Shown piece by piece: positions 7,232 through 16,260 of a DNA stretch of 64,000 nucleotides. The DNA lies in the NCBI RefSeq assembly GCF_001421015.2, contig NZ_CP013023.1, positions 186,001 to 250,000 on the forward strand, in the 5' to 3' direction. Source of the stretch: Paenibacillus bovis. GTDB taxonomy: Bacteria > Bacillota > Bacilli > Paenibacillales > Paenibacillaceae. The notes under the pieces were generated by a model. That model was not told where the DNA came from, did no database searches, and worked only from the letters and a program-made list of their open reading frames with translations. The stretch's first letter is position 1, and every line of letters begins with the position of its first letter. The position numbers and the translations under genes are program-made.

Positions 7232-8887
7232 TTACATCGCAGACTGTGGTAGCGAATCCGCGTTGTAGAAAGTGATCCGGTTCTTGCCGGCGCGCTTGGA
7301 CTGGTACAATGCCTGGTCAGCCATGCGTACGATCTCGATCGGATTGTCACTGTCCACCATGTAGACTGCACCGCCAATACTGCAGCCGATATGGATCTTC
7401 TGGTATTCCAGTACAAAGGGTTTGTTCAGCAGACTAATAATTTGTTCGCCATATGCCCGCGCTTCATCGTATGGATGATCCTGGGAAGTATGCAGTACTA
7501 CGAGGAATTCATCGCCTCCGAGGCGAACAGTGATATCCTTGTCCTTCGACAGACTGCTGAGACGCTGAGCAACCTTTTGCAGCAGGATATCGCCAGCCTG
7601 ATGTCCCAGCGTATCATTTACTTTTTTGAATCCATCCAGATCGATATAGAGAAAGCTGAGCTGCTGCGACGGGTTATCTTCATGCTCTGCCAGCGTGCTT
7701 TCCAGATACGTCTCCAGCGCATTACGATTCGGAAGTCCGGTCAGATGATCATAATGGGCTATCGCCTGCATCTGGTCCAGCTCTACATCTTTTTGCATCA
7801 ACGAGGTTACCATTGCCCGCAGCGAGCGGGACAGGATCTCAATCTCATAGAAGCCACGCTGTACCGGAATATCAAAGATTTCCTTTTCACTCAGACGGTC
7901 GGCACGATGCGTCAGTGCGCGAATTGGCAGTGAAATCTTGTTCGCCAGGAACCAGCCAATCAATGCAAAAACAATCGTCGCGATCATTCCCGCGATCATC
8001 GTGAATATATTCATATCTGAGATAGACGCCAGAGCAGTCGATTCCGGCTGGCGTACCAGCACGGTCCAACCAAGCCCCGGATAATCCATATATCCATCGC
8101 CATAGGCATAACCGGTTAGATAGGTATGTCCATCCGGCCACTGCTCCAGTTCCCAACCGGATTGTCCAGACTGTGCCTTCTTTACACTACTCAGCGGCAG
8201 CTTCTGTCCGACCATGCCATCCGGTCCCAGCAGAACTACCTGATCCTTTTGGCTGACAATCATCACTTCGATATCCTTGTCCTTCTGCTGGAATGATTCC
8301 ATGACCGACTGTTTTACTTCACGAGCCCAATCCCAGCTCATATGCGCAGCGAGTACGCCTACCTTTTGGCCTTTATTATTGATAACCGGCAGACTGATAT
8401 CCACGAACTGCAATGGTTCGCCGCTTGGATTGGGCAGCAGCTTGGCCAGCAGTACGGCATCATGCACGTCACCGATAAATTTCTTTTTGATTCCTTCACG
8501 GTAGACCGGACGCTCGGACAGATCCTTACCCAGTAGAATATTGTCTGTCGAAGCCATTACTTTACCATGAAGATCAGTATACCCGATCCACGAAAAAGAT
8601 GGAAAGCTCGATTGCAGCTGATCCAGCATATCATGTACTTCGTTCATATTATTCGAATTACGCAGTACCGGCAGCTGAGCCAGGAGGTCCATTTCCCCCG
8701 ATCTGGACCACATAAAGTTATCCAGCTTGTCCGCGGTATTATGCGCTGTACTGAATAAAGAATCGCCTATTTCCTCTTTCATGCTGTTCACGGCGTAGCG
8801 GTTCATTACCCAGCCGAGAGTTCCCGATAGCACTAATGATAATACGATAAATACAACGACCAATACGGTCCTCAGTTTAAAACTCAT
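7232..8887 (-). CDS. Diguanylate cyclase with extracellular Cache sensor (GGDEF)
   Basis: Membrane receptor of 551 residues: TM1 at about 5-25, a Cache-like periplasmic-side sensor of roughly 260 residues, TM2 at about 297-318, a HAMP-like linker, and a GGDEF domain. The catalytic motif is intact (RLGGDEF, GGDEF at about 457-461), so it should make cyclic di-GMP from GTP. The inhibitory I-site position five residues upstream reads KDKD instead of RxxD, so product inhibition may be weak. The ATG at 8887 has GGGGGA 8 nt upstream; a TTG 15 nt earlier is less likely. It is monocistronic. The signal sensed is unknown. Confidence 0.93.
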   Translation of the reverse strand: MSFKLRTVLVVVFIVLSLVLSGTLGWVMNRYAVNSMKEEIGDSLFSTAHNTADKLDNFMWSRSGEMDLLAQLPVLRNSNNMNEVHDMLDQLQSSFPSFSWIGYTDLHGKVMASTDNILLGKDLSERPVYREGIKKKFIGDVHDAVLLAKLLPNPSGEPLQFVDISLPVINNKGQKVGVLAAHMSWDWAREVKQSVMESFQQKDKDIEVMIVSQKDQVVLLGPDGMVGQKLPLSSVKKAQSGQSGWELEQWPDGHTYLTGYAYGDGYMDYPGLGWTVLVRQPESTALASISDMNIFTMIAGMIATIVFALIGWFLANKISLPIRALTHRADRLSEKEIFDIPVQRGFYEIEILSRSLRAMVTSLMQKDVELDQMQAIAHYDHLTGLPNRNALETYLESTLAEHEDNPSQQLSFLYIDLDGFKKVNDTLGHQAGDILLQKVAQRLSSLSKDKDITVRLGGDEFLVVLHTSQDHPYDEARAYGEQIISLLNKPFVLEYQKIHIGCSIGGAVYMVDSDNPIEIVRMADQALYQSKRAGKNRITFYNADSLPQSAM

Positions 8888-9224
8888 CGACTGTTCCCCC
8901 AAACGATTCGACTTGATGTATAAGTTATCGGTTATTTAATAGTGATATGACACGTATCCAAAGTCCTATTTTATCGAAATATGAATTAATATGTCGAATT
9001 TTAGGATATTTTCTTGTTTTAACTAATTAATAATACGACAATTTATTACTCATGGATCACTATTTCACAACTATCTTTTATTTTATATAGAGGCATAGAT
9101 CATTGGCTTCATAGCAGATCGTTACAATGCAGCCATTCTTTTTCTCGTATAAATGTGTCTACTCGTTATACCAAAAAAGTGAATAAAAAAGACCTTGAAG
9201 AAATCATCTTCAAGGTCTTTCTGT
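8888..9224. other. 337-bp AT-rich intergenic region
   Basis: It contains the upstream region of the GGDEF gene and, at 9186-9220, the terminator of the orphan gene. I see no supported gene or clear promoter in the rest. Confidence 0.5.
9186..9220 (-). terminator. Terminator of the orphan gene
   Basis: AAAGACCTTGAAGA (9188-9201) pairs with TCTTCAAGGTCTTT (9207-9220) and is followed on the minus strand by TTTTTTATTC. It lies 4 nt after the stop codon of the 9225-9773 gene. Confidence 0.85.
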
Positions 9225-9773
9225 TTAGACTTCGATTACCATTACTCCGTCTAAATAAGAATCTAATGAATCCACAGTAATCCATGGAGGTTCATCCTGT
9301 CTGACTGAATAGAAACGCAAAACGGCTTCTTCCCCATCGTAAGATAAAACAAGATAAAAATTTCTTTCCCCTTTAAATTGTCTGTAGAGTACAGCCGCCC
9401 ATATCTCAATCATGTTCACGCCAATGCCAAGTAGTTGGATCGGTTCGATAATATCTTCAAATATATCGCTAATATGAATATGGTTATGGAATGCTTCAAA
9501 TGCTGTTCGATCTATAATAAATTTACTGGGCGTAAAATGAGGTGGTAAATCGGATCCGTTTTTTTGTTTTAACAGTACACAGCCATCCCACTCGATAAAC
9601 GTAGGGAAAATAAAAGGTTCAATGCTGCGCAACTCAACATTACGAAGACGTGTTTTTGCTTTTTTCGCTTTTCTTGCTTTTACTCTTTTTTGATTCTGAT
9701 TTTGCTTTTCTACTCTTTCCCTTGCTTGCTCTAGTTCATCAAGGTACTTTTTCATCTGGGAATTAACTAACAA
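9225..9773 (-). CDS. Orphan protein of unknown function (182 aa)
   Basis: I do not recognise a family. The first 45 residues are a charged, lysine-rich helical region (LEQARERVEKQNQNQKRVKARKAKKAKTR) that could be a coiled coil or nucleic-acid contact. The remaining 135 residues look like a compact alpha/beta domain with alternating hydrophobic strands and an acidic C-terminus (SLDSYLDGVMVIEV). The TTG start at 9773 has GAGGT 6 nt upstream; an internal ATG six codons later is the alternative. Base composition is more AT-rich than its neighbours and it is monocistronic with its own terminator, consistent with acquisition. An immunity-type protein is possible but unsupported. Confidence 0.65.
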   Translation of the reverse strand: MLVNSQMKKYLDELEQARERVEKQNQNQKRVKARKAKKAKTRLRNVELRSIEPFIFPTFIEWDGCVLLKQKNGSDLPPHFTPSKFIIDRTAFEAFHNHIHISDIFEDIIEPIQLLGIGVNMIEIWAAVLYRQFKGERNFYLVLSYDGEEAVLRFYSVRQDEPPWITVDSLDSYLDGVMVIEV

Positions 9774-9913
9774 TAGCTTACCTCGCTTCGGAATATAAAG
9801 GCTCTCACCTAATTATCTGTACATGTAACAATGCATCAGTATAGGGAAGCCGCTGCTATTTATCAACGGAATGATTGAACTGGATGACCAATCGCTCCTT
9901 CAAATTATTCTAA

Positions 9914-10882
9914 TTACTCAATCGCTGTCAGCACGTCGAGCAGCATTTGTTTGAACAGATCGCGGTCGATCGATTCGCAGACACGCACATTCGGCTGCTG
10001 GCCCAGTCGGCCATTGATATCCACTACGCTGTATCCGCGCGTCCATTCTCCCCTGGTCTCTACATCGACAAAGTACTCATGCGACTCTGTCATAACCGCT
10101 TCATTCGCAGCGACAGCCATCAGCAACGTATCGGGATGGGTCGTGCCATTCAGCCGGTGCACCTGCTTGTTGAACTGCATAACGACCTTGTTCACATCGG
10201 TAAAAAACTGAGTCCCCGAAGTGCCCAGCGCCTGAATCTCGGCATGATCGTTATCATCCATCAGCGAATAGCGTGTACACATCTCCCAGCCGACCATCGT
10301 TGTCGGAATACCTGAACGCAGCACGATATGTGCCGCTTCCGGGTCTACGTAAAAGTTATACTCGGCTGCAGGCGTAATATTGCCGAGCGCATTATTCGTC
10401 CCGCCCATCACGTACAGATGCGGAATCTTCGGCACAATAGTCGGGTCCTTTTGAATCGCCATCGCAATATTAGTCAGCGGTGCAATCGCCAGCAGATGAA
10501 TCTCGCCCGGATAACGATGTACGGTTTCGATCAGGAAATCGACCGCATGACCATCTGCCGGACGCTGGGCAGCCAGCGGAAAATGGGCGCCGCCCATGCC
10601 GTCGCTGCCATGCACATCCTCGACGGTTCGGTGCGATTCCGCATTCCATGTCGTCATCAGTGGGCGTTCGCAGCCTTTGTAGACCGGAATAGGGCCGTCC
10701 ACACCGCCTTTGCCGGCAACCTGAATCGTATAGAGCGCATTCTCCACCTGCTGGTCAAATTGCACATTGCCGCCGGTCATCATAATGCCCTGTACATCAA
10801 AATGATGCAGAGCTGTCAAAATGGCGATCGTATCATCGCCAGCAGTATCGGTATCAATAATCGCTTTGCGTAGAGTAGTCAT
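9914..10882 (-). CDS. Inosine-uridine-type nucleoside hydrolase
   Basis: This 322-residue IUNH-family enzyme cleaves the N-glycosidic bond of ribonucleosides in purine or pyrimidine salvage. The calcium-binding signature DTDTAGDD lies at residues 10-17, and further family blocks are visible (LLAIAPLTNIA, LYVMGG, AAEYNFYVDPEAA with the Asp, and a late TMVGWEMCT). It should be cytoplasmic; no signal peptide is present. The ATG is preceded by AGGAGA. It is transcribed in the same direction as the phosphoesterase gene upstream, but 200 bp and a repeat array separate them. Confidence 0.9.
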   Translation of the reverse strand: MTTLRKAIIDTDTAGDDTIAILTALHHFDVQGIMMTGGNVQFDQQVENALYTIQVAGKGGVDGPIPVYKGCERPLMTTWNAESHRTVEDVHGSDGMGGAHFPLAAQRPADGHAVDFLIETVHRYPGEIHLLAIAPLTNIAMAIQKDPTIVPKIPHLYVMGGTNNALGNITPAAEYNFYVDPEAAHIVLRSGIPTTMVGWEMCTRYSLMDDNDHAEIQALGTSGTQFFTDVNKVVMQFNKQVHRLNGTTHPDTLLMAVAANEAVMTESHEYFVDVETRGEWTRGYSVVDINGRLGQQPNVRVCESIDRDLFKQMLLDVLTAIE

Positions 10883-11043
10883 AAAGGAGTCTCCTATCGT
10901 TGTACATTTGGAATATGGAATAGGGATTGCTGAATCTGATCAGACAGAATACTGACATCATGCTAATTATAGAAGGCTGATTATCGAAGAAATCGCCACA
11001 CAGGAATAGCATCACAGGATCAGATCCCTCTGTTCTGCTTGTC

Positions 11044-11091
11044 ACTTTTTACTTTTTACTTTTTACTTTTTACTTTTTACTTTTTACTTTT
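11044..11091 (-). repeat. Seven-base tandem array (GTAAAAA) abutting a stop codon
   Basis: The plus strand shows ACTTTTT repeated six full times plus a partial copy. On the minus strand the phosphoesterase TGA runs straight into AAAAGTAAAAAGTAAAAAG. Such short perfect arrays are prone to copy-number change. Confidence 0.95.
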
Positions 11092-11846
11092 CATAAAGGG
11101 TGCGCTCTGCCTGTACGCAGCGCAACTGCCCAATCGGGACGCTGTCTGTATTCGGCCTGCCGGGCTGCTGCTTCCCAGTCATAGGGAATCAGATGATGGG
11201 TTACGCTCCAGCCGGCTGCTCCATGTTCCAGTACAGCATACTTGGCATGCGGAGAATAAGATTCCATACCATGCTCGTATGGCAGATCATCCTCGTATGC
11301 AGGCAGGCCGACGCTGCCCGGATTGATAATCAGACGTCCATCCGGCAGATATCGGGTGCAGGGTACATGGGTGTGTGCGCACAAAATCACCGTCTGTTCG
11401 ATCCCATGCAGCATCTCTAGCAGCTCTTGATCCGAACGCATATGTACGCCATCCGGCATAATCTTCTCCAGCAGAGGAATATCATCGGACCGCGGATTAC
11501 CATGACAAGCATAGATATCCTCATGGAGGATCCGGTATTCCGGCAGATCAATCAGCCACTGCATATGCTGCGGCTGCAGATCAGCCAGTACCTCGTCATA
11601 CGTGGAATGCGGAGAAGGCTGCCGGGGTTCCAGCATGACCCGATCCTGATTGCCGCGTATGGACAGAATACGGCGATCAATCAGGCGCTGCGCTGTCTGT
11701 GCAGGCTCCATCGGACCATACACGCTGTCTCCCAGATTGCAGATTTGCTGGATACCCTGCCTGTCGATATCGTTTAGTACGGCATCCAGCGCCAGAATAT
11801 TACTGTGCACATCGGCAATCACGGCTATTCGCTGTTGAATAGTCAT
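11091..11846 (-). CDS. Calcineurin-like metallophosphoesterase
   Basis: A 251-residue cytoplasmic phosphoesterase with the full metal-binding set: ADVHSN near the N-terminus, LGDSVYGP, IRGNQDRV, CHGNPRSDD and AHTHVP, then NPGSVGLP. This is the compact YfcE/Metallophos_2 arrangement, so a phosphodiesterase or phosphatase acting on a small or nucleotide substrate is likely. The start is the ATG at 11846, 6 nt after GGGGG; an upstream TTG lies inside the ribosome-binding site. A GTAAAAA repeat array begins at the stop codon. Confidence 0.88.
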   Translation of the reverse strand: MTIQQRIAVIADVHSNILALDAVLNDIDRQGIQQICNLGDSVYGPMEPAQTAQRLIDRRILSIRGNQDRVMLEPRQPSPHSTYDEVLADLQPQHMQWLIDLPEYRILHEDIYACHGNPRSDDIPLLEKIMPDGVHMRSDQELLEMLHGIEQTVILCAHTHVPCTRYLPDGRLIINPGSVGLPAYEDDLPYEHGMESYSPHAKYAVLEHGAAGWSVTHHLIPYDWEAAARQAEYRQRPDWAVALRTGRAHPL

Positions 11847-11876
11847 ACCCAACCCCCTGTTTGTACAGATTCCGGA

Positions 11877-12875
11877 TTATTTGAGCCAATCCGAATAGAA
11901 TTGACGATATCCTTCTTTCATAATGCTGGCCGAGAACGTCTCAAAGGCATAGTCGCGATTCTCCTGGGAAAAGCGGCGCGGCGACGATACTGCCATATTG
12001 ACCAGCTCAAACCAGTTACGTTCATTCCCGGCAAAAGAATGCGCCGAACTAATATGGTCATAACACGGATGCTCCGGCTTAACGACAATTTTGCCCATCG
12101 CCAGCGCTTCGGTCAGCGGCATCGCAAAGGTATCAAAGCGCGAGCTGCTCCAGTAGACTTTGGCCGAGTTCATCAGCTGGAACACTTCATCCTGGGACAG
12201 GGCAAACTGCAGCTTGAGATTGGCAGGAATATCGTATTTCTTCATACTCTCCCGGTAACGTTCACCGCCGAATACCATAAACACTTCCTTGTCCGGATTG
12301 CGGCGCGCGTATTCGACGACCAGATCAGGACGACGATTTTCTTCATCCCGTCCGATCCAGAGTACCCGGTTATCTACGACCTCGTCCGGGTTAAAATGCT
12401 TTTTCGCCAGTTCTTCACTGAACCCGATCGGAATCACATCCACATCGGTGATACCAAACTGCGACGCCATCTGTCTTTTCAGAAATGGAGTCTGTACGAC
12501 AGCCTTATCCACCATCGTATAAAAAGGCTTCATCATCTCATAGCCCGTCAGCGCCGGATCGGGGAAGCTGTGTGGGAACAGTACACTATTCGGCAGAAAC
12601 ATCTTGAGAAAAGTAAATCCGGATACCGTATAGATTACATGGTCAATATGGTGGCTATGAATCTGGTCGAGTACGATATCATAATTGACCAGATCGCCTT
12701 TCTCGTGTTCGTAACCGGGCAGCCAGTCGTAGCCGCTCACATGGCGCTCGGGGGAAATAAAGACAATTTCGACCCCCAGCTCCGCACTGAGTGCTTTGAG
12801 CCGCTCCGCGAATACACGCGGTCCCTGGTTCTCGGTGAATTGAATTTTACGCATAATCAGTCCGATTCTAGTCAT
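11877..12875 (-). CDS. GT4-type glycosyltransferase
   Basis: A 332-residue GT-B fold protein. The N-terminal half has an acceptor-side Rossmann domain with few clear motifs. The C-terminal half carries the donor-site features of family 4 enzymes: VLWIGRDEENRRPDLVVE (start of the second Rossmann fold), then a nucleotide-sugar block (SSSRFDTFAMPLTEALAMGKIVV) with the E of the EX7E-like motif. It likely transfers a sugar to a surface or secondary-metabolite acceptor. The ATG has AAAGGAG 8 nt upstream. It stands 30 bp upstream of the phosphoesterase gene and may share its transcript. Confidence 0.8.
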   Translation of the reverse strand: MTRIGLIMRKIQFTENQGPRVFAERLKALSAELGVEIVFISPERHVSGYDWLPGYEHEKGDLVNYDIVLDQIHSHHIDHVIYTVSGFTFLKMFLPNSVLFPHSFPDPALTGYEMMKPFYTMVDKAVVQTPFLKRQMASQFGITDVDVIPIGFSEELAKKHFNPDEVVDNRVLWIGRDEENRRPDLVVEYARRNPDKEVFMVFGGERYRESMKKYDIPANLKLQFALSQDEVFQLMNSAKVYWSSSRFDTFAMPLTEALAMGKIVVKPEHPCYDHISSAHSFAGNERNWFELVNMAVSSPRRFSQENRDYAFETFSASIMKEGYRQFYSDWLK

Positions 12876-13073
12876 TGCGATTACTCCTTTTCCTGATAAA
12901 AACCAGTCGGACTTCCTGACAGCTCCGGCTGTATGTACGTATGGCAGATCATGACCTGCCGCAGATCGACGACAGCAAACTGTATCTATTGTAGTCTTTT
13001 TTGTACAGATTGTCCTGACAGGAACTGATAATACCGGATCATGGTGATCGAAAATAGCACTTCCCTCACCAGC

Positions 13074-13511
13074 TTATTCCATCGGAATCAGCTTGCGCTG
13101 GAAGACCGCTTCTTCCTGCGTCCGGTAGCCGGCCGATTCGTACGTTTTCCAGGCCGGTTCGTTATAGGAGCTGGTCAGAATCGTCACGGTCTTGACTCCT
13201 TCATTCCGCAGCTCCTGCTCCATCTGCCGGACAAGTCTGCCTGCTACACCTTGTTCACGAGCCTTTTCGCGTACATATAGCTCGGTAATCTCGGCATTGG
13301 GACGTTCATAACAAAAGGAGTGAAATACCTGCGCACAAATAAATCCGGCCGCCTGCTCCCCATCCATGGCGAGCAGAATAATCTCCCGGCGATTGTCCAG
13401 ATACTGGCGCAGCTGCTCTTCCTCCACGATCACACCGTTAAACTCCAGATTCATCGCTGCCAGCTCCTCGGCATGTTCCGCTGCTGCATGTACAATCTGC
13501 AAATGATTCAT
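13074..13511 (-). CDS. GNAT family N-acetyltransferase
   Basis: 145-residue single-domain acetyltransferase. The beta4-alpha3 region reads ITELYVREKAREQGVAGRLVRQ, with REQGVA replacing the more common RGxGxG/A loop, and the C-terminal motif is NEPAWKTYESAGY. The start is set at the ATG at 13511 by AAAGGAG 9 nt upstream; an open frame reaching 13604 would add 31 residues without homology-like character. The substrate is unknown. The layout resembles the aminoglycoside/phosphinothricin-type GNATs, but so do many unrelated ones. Confidence 0.85.
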   Translation of the reverse strand: MNHLQIVHAAAEHAEELAAMNLEFNGVIVEEEQLRQYLDNRREIILLAMDGEQAAGFICAQVFHSFCYERPNAEITELYVREKAREQGVAGRLVRQMEQELRNEGVKTVTILTSSYNEPAWKTYESAGYRTQEEAVFQRKLIPME

Positions 13512-13603
13512 ATCGTTATTCTCCTTTGCTTGTATGACATAACCTATGACCAATGGATAAATAAAATATAGTTGTATCATAATACAGTCCGGTCCATACG
13601 CCA

Positions 13604-13640
13604 AAAAGACCTGATGTCACCGTACACATCAGATCCTTTG
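13604..13640 (-). terminator. Weak hairpin terminator
   Basis: CTGATGT (13611-13617) pairs with ACATCAG (13626-13632), with imperfect extension and a T-run on the minus strand. It lies downstream of the 13693-14202 acetyltransferase gene. Confidence 0.5.
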
Positions 13641-13692
13641 GATACTATTTATTGGATAGCGGATTATCGGTTCCGGAACGGATCAATGATCG

Positions 13693-14202
13693 CTATTCCA
13701 GCACTTTGTAGTACAGATTGGTCGCATCCAGCGAACCGTTCTCCGAGCGGGCAAAATACGGAATCTGTCCTGCTTGCAGAAAGCCGAGCGATTGGTATAG
13801 TAAATTCGACGGATCGCCATCACGCGTATCCAGTACCAGCAGCGAGCGTTCAGCCTGACGCGCCACCAGCTCCGCTTCCAGCATTAGCTGGCGGGCGATA
13901 CCATGACGACGGTAATCCGGATGCACCATCAGCTTGGCGATCTCCGCACGGTGATTGCCGTTTGGTTTGCTGCACAGCTGTACCTGCACGGTGCCGGCTA
14001 TCTGTTCACCGGAACGGGCAGCCAGCAGAATAACATCCGGCGCGATCACCCCATGCCAGTAAGAACGGGCTTCCTCTCTATCCAGCGGTGGCAGGAAGCC
14101 AATAGATGCTCCGTCGTTCACTACAGCCACCAGCATATCCACAAATTGCTCCATATCCTTGTCCAGCGTATCCAGACGTTCTATTGTCATCTGATTCAAC
14201 AT
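13693..14202 (-). CDS. GNAT family N-acetyltransferase
   Basis: 169-residue acetyltransferase with KLMVHPDYRRHGIARQLM as the acetyl-CoA motif (R-R-H-G-I-A loop) and a DPSNLLYQSLGF block near the C-terminus. The N-terminal region (PPLDREEARSYWHGV) matches a common subgroup of Bacillota GNATs. GGGGGA lies 7 nt upstream of the ATG. It is unrelated in detail to the GNAT immediately downstream, so the pair is not a recent duplication. The acceptor is unknown. Confidence 0.87.
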   Translation of the reverse strand: MLNQMTIERLDTLDKDMEQFVDMLVAVVNDGASIGFLPPLDREEARSYWHGVIAPDVILLAARSGEQIAGTVQVQLCSKPNGNHRAEIAKLMVHPDYRRHGIARQLMLEAELVARQAERSLLVLDTRDGDPSNLLYQSLGFLQAGQIPYFARSENGSLDATNLYYKVLE

Positions 14203-14369
14203 TATGATTTCCCCCTGTTATGCAGCTGTAAGTTCCTACGATCAGTATACCGACAGCCTGTCACCGGAAAAAGGGTAAACCCGGCAGAGGTTGTTTCCGC
14301 TTTTCTGTTTTCCATAGCTGATCCCGTGTATTTCTCCAGTCCAAGGAATCGCTCTATCCAGTGTCTCGT

Positions 14370-16223
14370 TCAAGGCATTTCACTAAACCATAAATCCTGA
14401 AAACGGGTCCAGCCCCGTGCATTGATTCGTACTCCACGAAGGCCGGGATGATGTAGCAGCGTAGCAGAACGTTCGACCAATGGAACGATACTATGTGAAT
14501 CCGCTAGCACCGTTTCGACCTGCTGCCAAGCGGATATCTGCTGTTGATTCCGTTCGCGAGGGCGCTTATCTGTAAAAGCAGCCGTATCGGAGCACAGCAT
14601 TTGGGCAATAATCTGGTCGATATGTTCCGCTGTCTTTTCCGGCAGTCTGCTGCGAATCAGGCTGTGATCGGACTGCAAATACTCCAGCTGCGGCAGTAGT
14701 CCACCGGCCAGTACCGCTTCGAACAAGATCAGATCGGCATGTTCCCGGATCATCGGATGATTCAGTTCAGCCCACGAGACCACATGTATGGCAATCTCGA
14801 TCCCCAGTTTCCGGTATTGTGTCTGCAGCCAGTAGGCATCGCGTTCATGCCGAGGAAACGTATACATTTTAAGCATTATACCTTTGTAACCGGACATACA
14901 TAGCGCTTTCTCTGCCTGTTCTGGCTGGTACAGGGTATCTTCGTGTACTCGGAATTCATACGGTGATTCCCCTGTCAGAGAACCCTCTCTGCCTTGTGTA
15001 ACATGCAGTCCCCTGGCAGCAGATATTCGCGTCTCACCCAGCTCACAGATCATTCGCTGGCGGTCAATTCCCTGTACAAGTGCCTGCCGCAGCCAGTGGT
15101 TTTGCAGCGGCCCCATTGTACGCCTATTCAGGGACAGCATCGAGACACCGGTGACATGATGTTGTCGCAGCAGATCGGCGGGCGGATCAATAGCGATTTC
15201 TCCTGTGACTACAGTCAATGTGCCCGGGGCCGGACCTATCGCATATTCGGCTTCGTGTTCTGGCACGATGATAATCTCGATCCGATCGATCATTGCGCCT
15301 CGATCATAATAACCAGGGAACCGCTCCAGCACACATTGACCATGCTGCAGACGGATGATACGATAAGCCCCTGATCCAATGGGCAGCCCGGTATCCGGCC
15401 ATGTACCTGCTGGCAGAATCGAAGCACCGCTGTGACTCATATACAGATCCAGATACCTGTTCGGACGATCCAATATAATCTGCACGGTATAACGGTTCAG
15501 CACCCGTATCGTATCCACCTGTCCGACCAGCCAGCTATGGGCATATGGATGACTGCGAAGACGCTCCAGACTGGCTGCCACATCGTGTGCGGTCAGCTCC
15601 TGTCCACTGTGAAAGTTTATATGTTTGAGCAGATAAAACGTCCAGACCGTCCCCTCCTGATAACATTCCCAGGCATGGGCAATCCCGGCAGTGACACGCC
15701 CTGAATCCGCATCGTATCCGGTCAGACGGCTGTACAGCTGATCCACCAGCTCCGTATCAAAAGCAAATACCGCGTTCGCCGGGTCCAGGCAGACAATAGG
15801 CCGGTAAATGGGCAGACGCAGCGTCTCAATTATCTGCTCTGTATCATCGCCGGCTGCCGAATAGCCAAAGTATGCGGTCAGCCATGGCAAAAAATCATTG
15901 CGTACATTCGCTACTTTTTCATAGGTATACACCCAGTCAAAAGCAGCCTGCACATCGCCTGCTATTACGCGTTCCCTGGCTTCCTCCAACAGCACTTCGG
16001 CTGCGGAGCGGTGGAATAACAGTGCTGAACGGTTCCCTCTGCCCCGACCCGGTTGAAAAGTAATCCAGGCGGCTTCTGCCAGACGGGACAGGATCAGTCG
16101 GGCATTACGTGATGTGCAGCACAGCGCTCCAGCCAATTCGTCCATAGTGACGCGAAACCACTGTTGTTCCTGCTGGTCGGTAAATGCCTGACGCAGACGC
16201 ATATAATCCTCTGCCATACGCAA
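14370..16223 (-). CDS. SgrR-type regulator: N-terminal winged helix fused to a family 5 solute-binding domain
   Basis: A 617-residue cytoplasmic protein with no signal peptide. Residues 1-100 form an SgrR-like DNA-binding domain (TMDELAGALCCTSRNARLILSRL as a recognition helix region, then a WITFQPGRGRGNRS wing). From about residue 130 it resembles oligopeptide/nickel-type SBP_bac_5 binding proteins (VWTFYLLKHINFHSGQ, LTAHDVAASLERL). In characterised SgrR this fusion senses sugar-phosphate stress with the SBP domain as ligand sensor; here the ligand is unknown. The TTG start at 16223 lies 7 nt after AGGAGGA. The kinase gene upstream is 37 bp away, so the two likely form one operon. Confidence 0.85.
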   Translation of the reverse strand: MRMAEDYMRLRQAFTDQQEQQWFRVTMDELAGALCCTSRNARLILSRLAEAAWITFQPGRGRGNRSALLFHRSAAEVLLEEARERVIAGDVQAAFDWVYTYEKVANVRNDFLPWLTAYFGYSAAGDDTEQIIETLRLPIYRPIVCLDPANAVFAFDTELVDQLYSRLTGYDADSGRVTAGIAHAWECYQEGTVWTFYLLKHINFHSGQELTAHDVAASLERLRSHPYAHSWLVGQVDTIRVLNRYTVQIILDRPNRYLDLYMSHSGASILPAGTWPDTGLPIGSGAYRIIRLQHGQCVLERFPGYYDRGAMIDRIEIIIVPEHEAEYAIGPAPGTLTVVTGEIAIDPPADLLRQHHVTGVSMLSLNRRTMGPLQNHWLRQALVQGIDRQRMICELGETRISAARGLHVTQGREGSLTGESPYEFRVHEDTLYQPEQAEKALCMSGYKGIMLKMYTFPRHERDAYWLQTQYRKLGIEIAIHVVSWAELNHPMIREHADLILFEAVLAGGLLPQLEYLQSDHSLIRSRLPEKTAEHIDQIIAQMLCSDTAAFTDKRPRERNQQQISAWQQVETVLADSHSIVPLVERSATLLHHPGLRGVRINARGWTRFQDLWFSEMP

Positions 16224-16260
16224 TCCGGATTCCTCCTCTCCTGTCGATCACTTCTATATC

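Noticed and set aside
11039..11326. Plus-strand ORF with a repetitive FTFYFLL start
   Set aside because: Its start is the GTAAAAA repeat array and the rest is the antisense of the metallophosphoesterase gene; there is no ribosome-binding site.
13074..14202. The two adjacent GNAT genes as a recent duplication
   Set aside because: Length, acetyl-CoA loop and N-termini differ too much; they are separate subfamilies.
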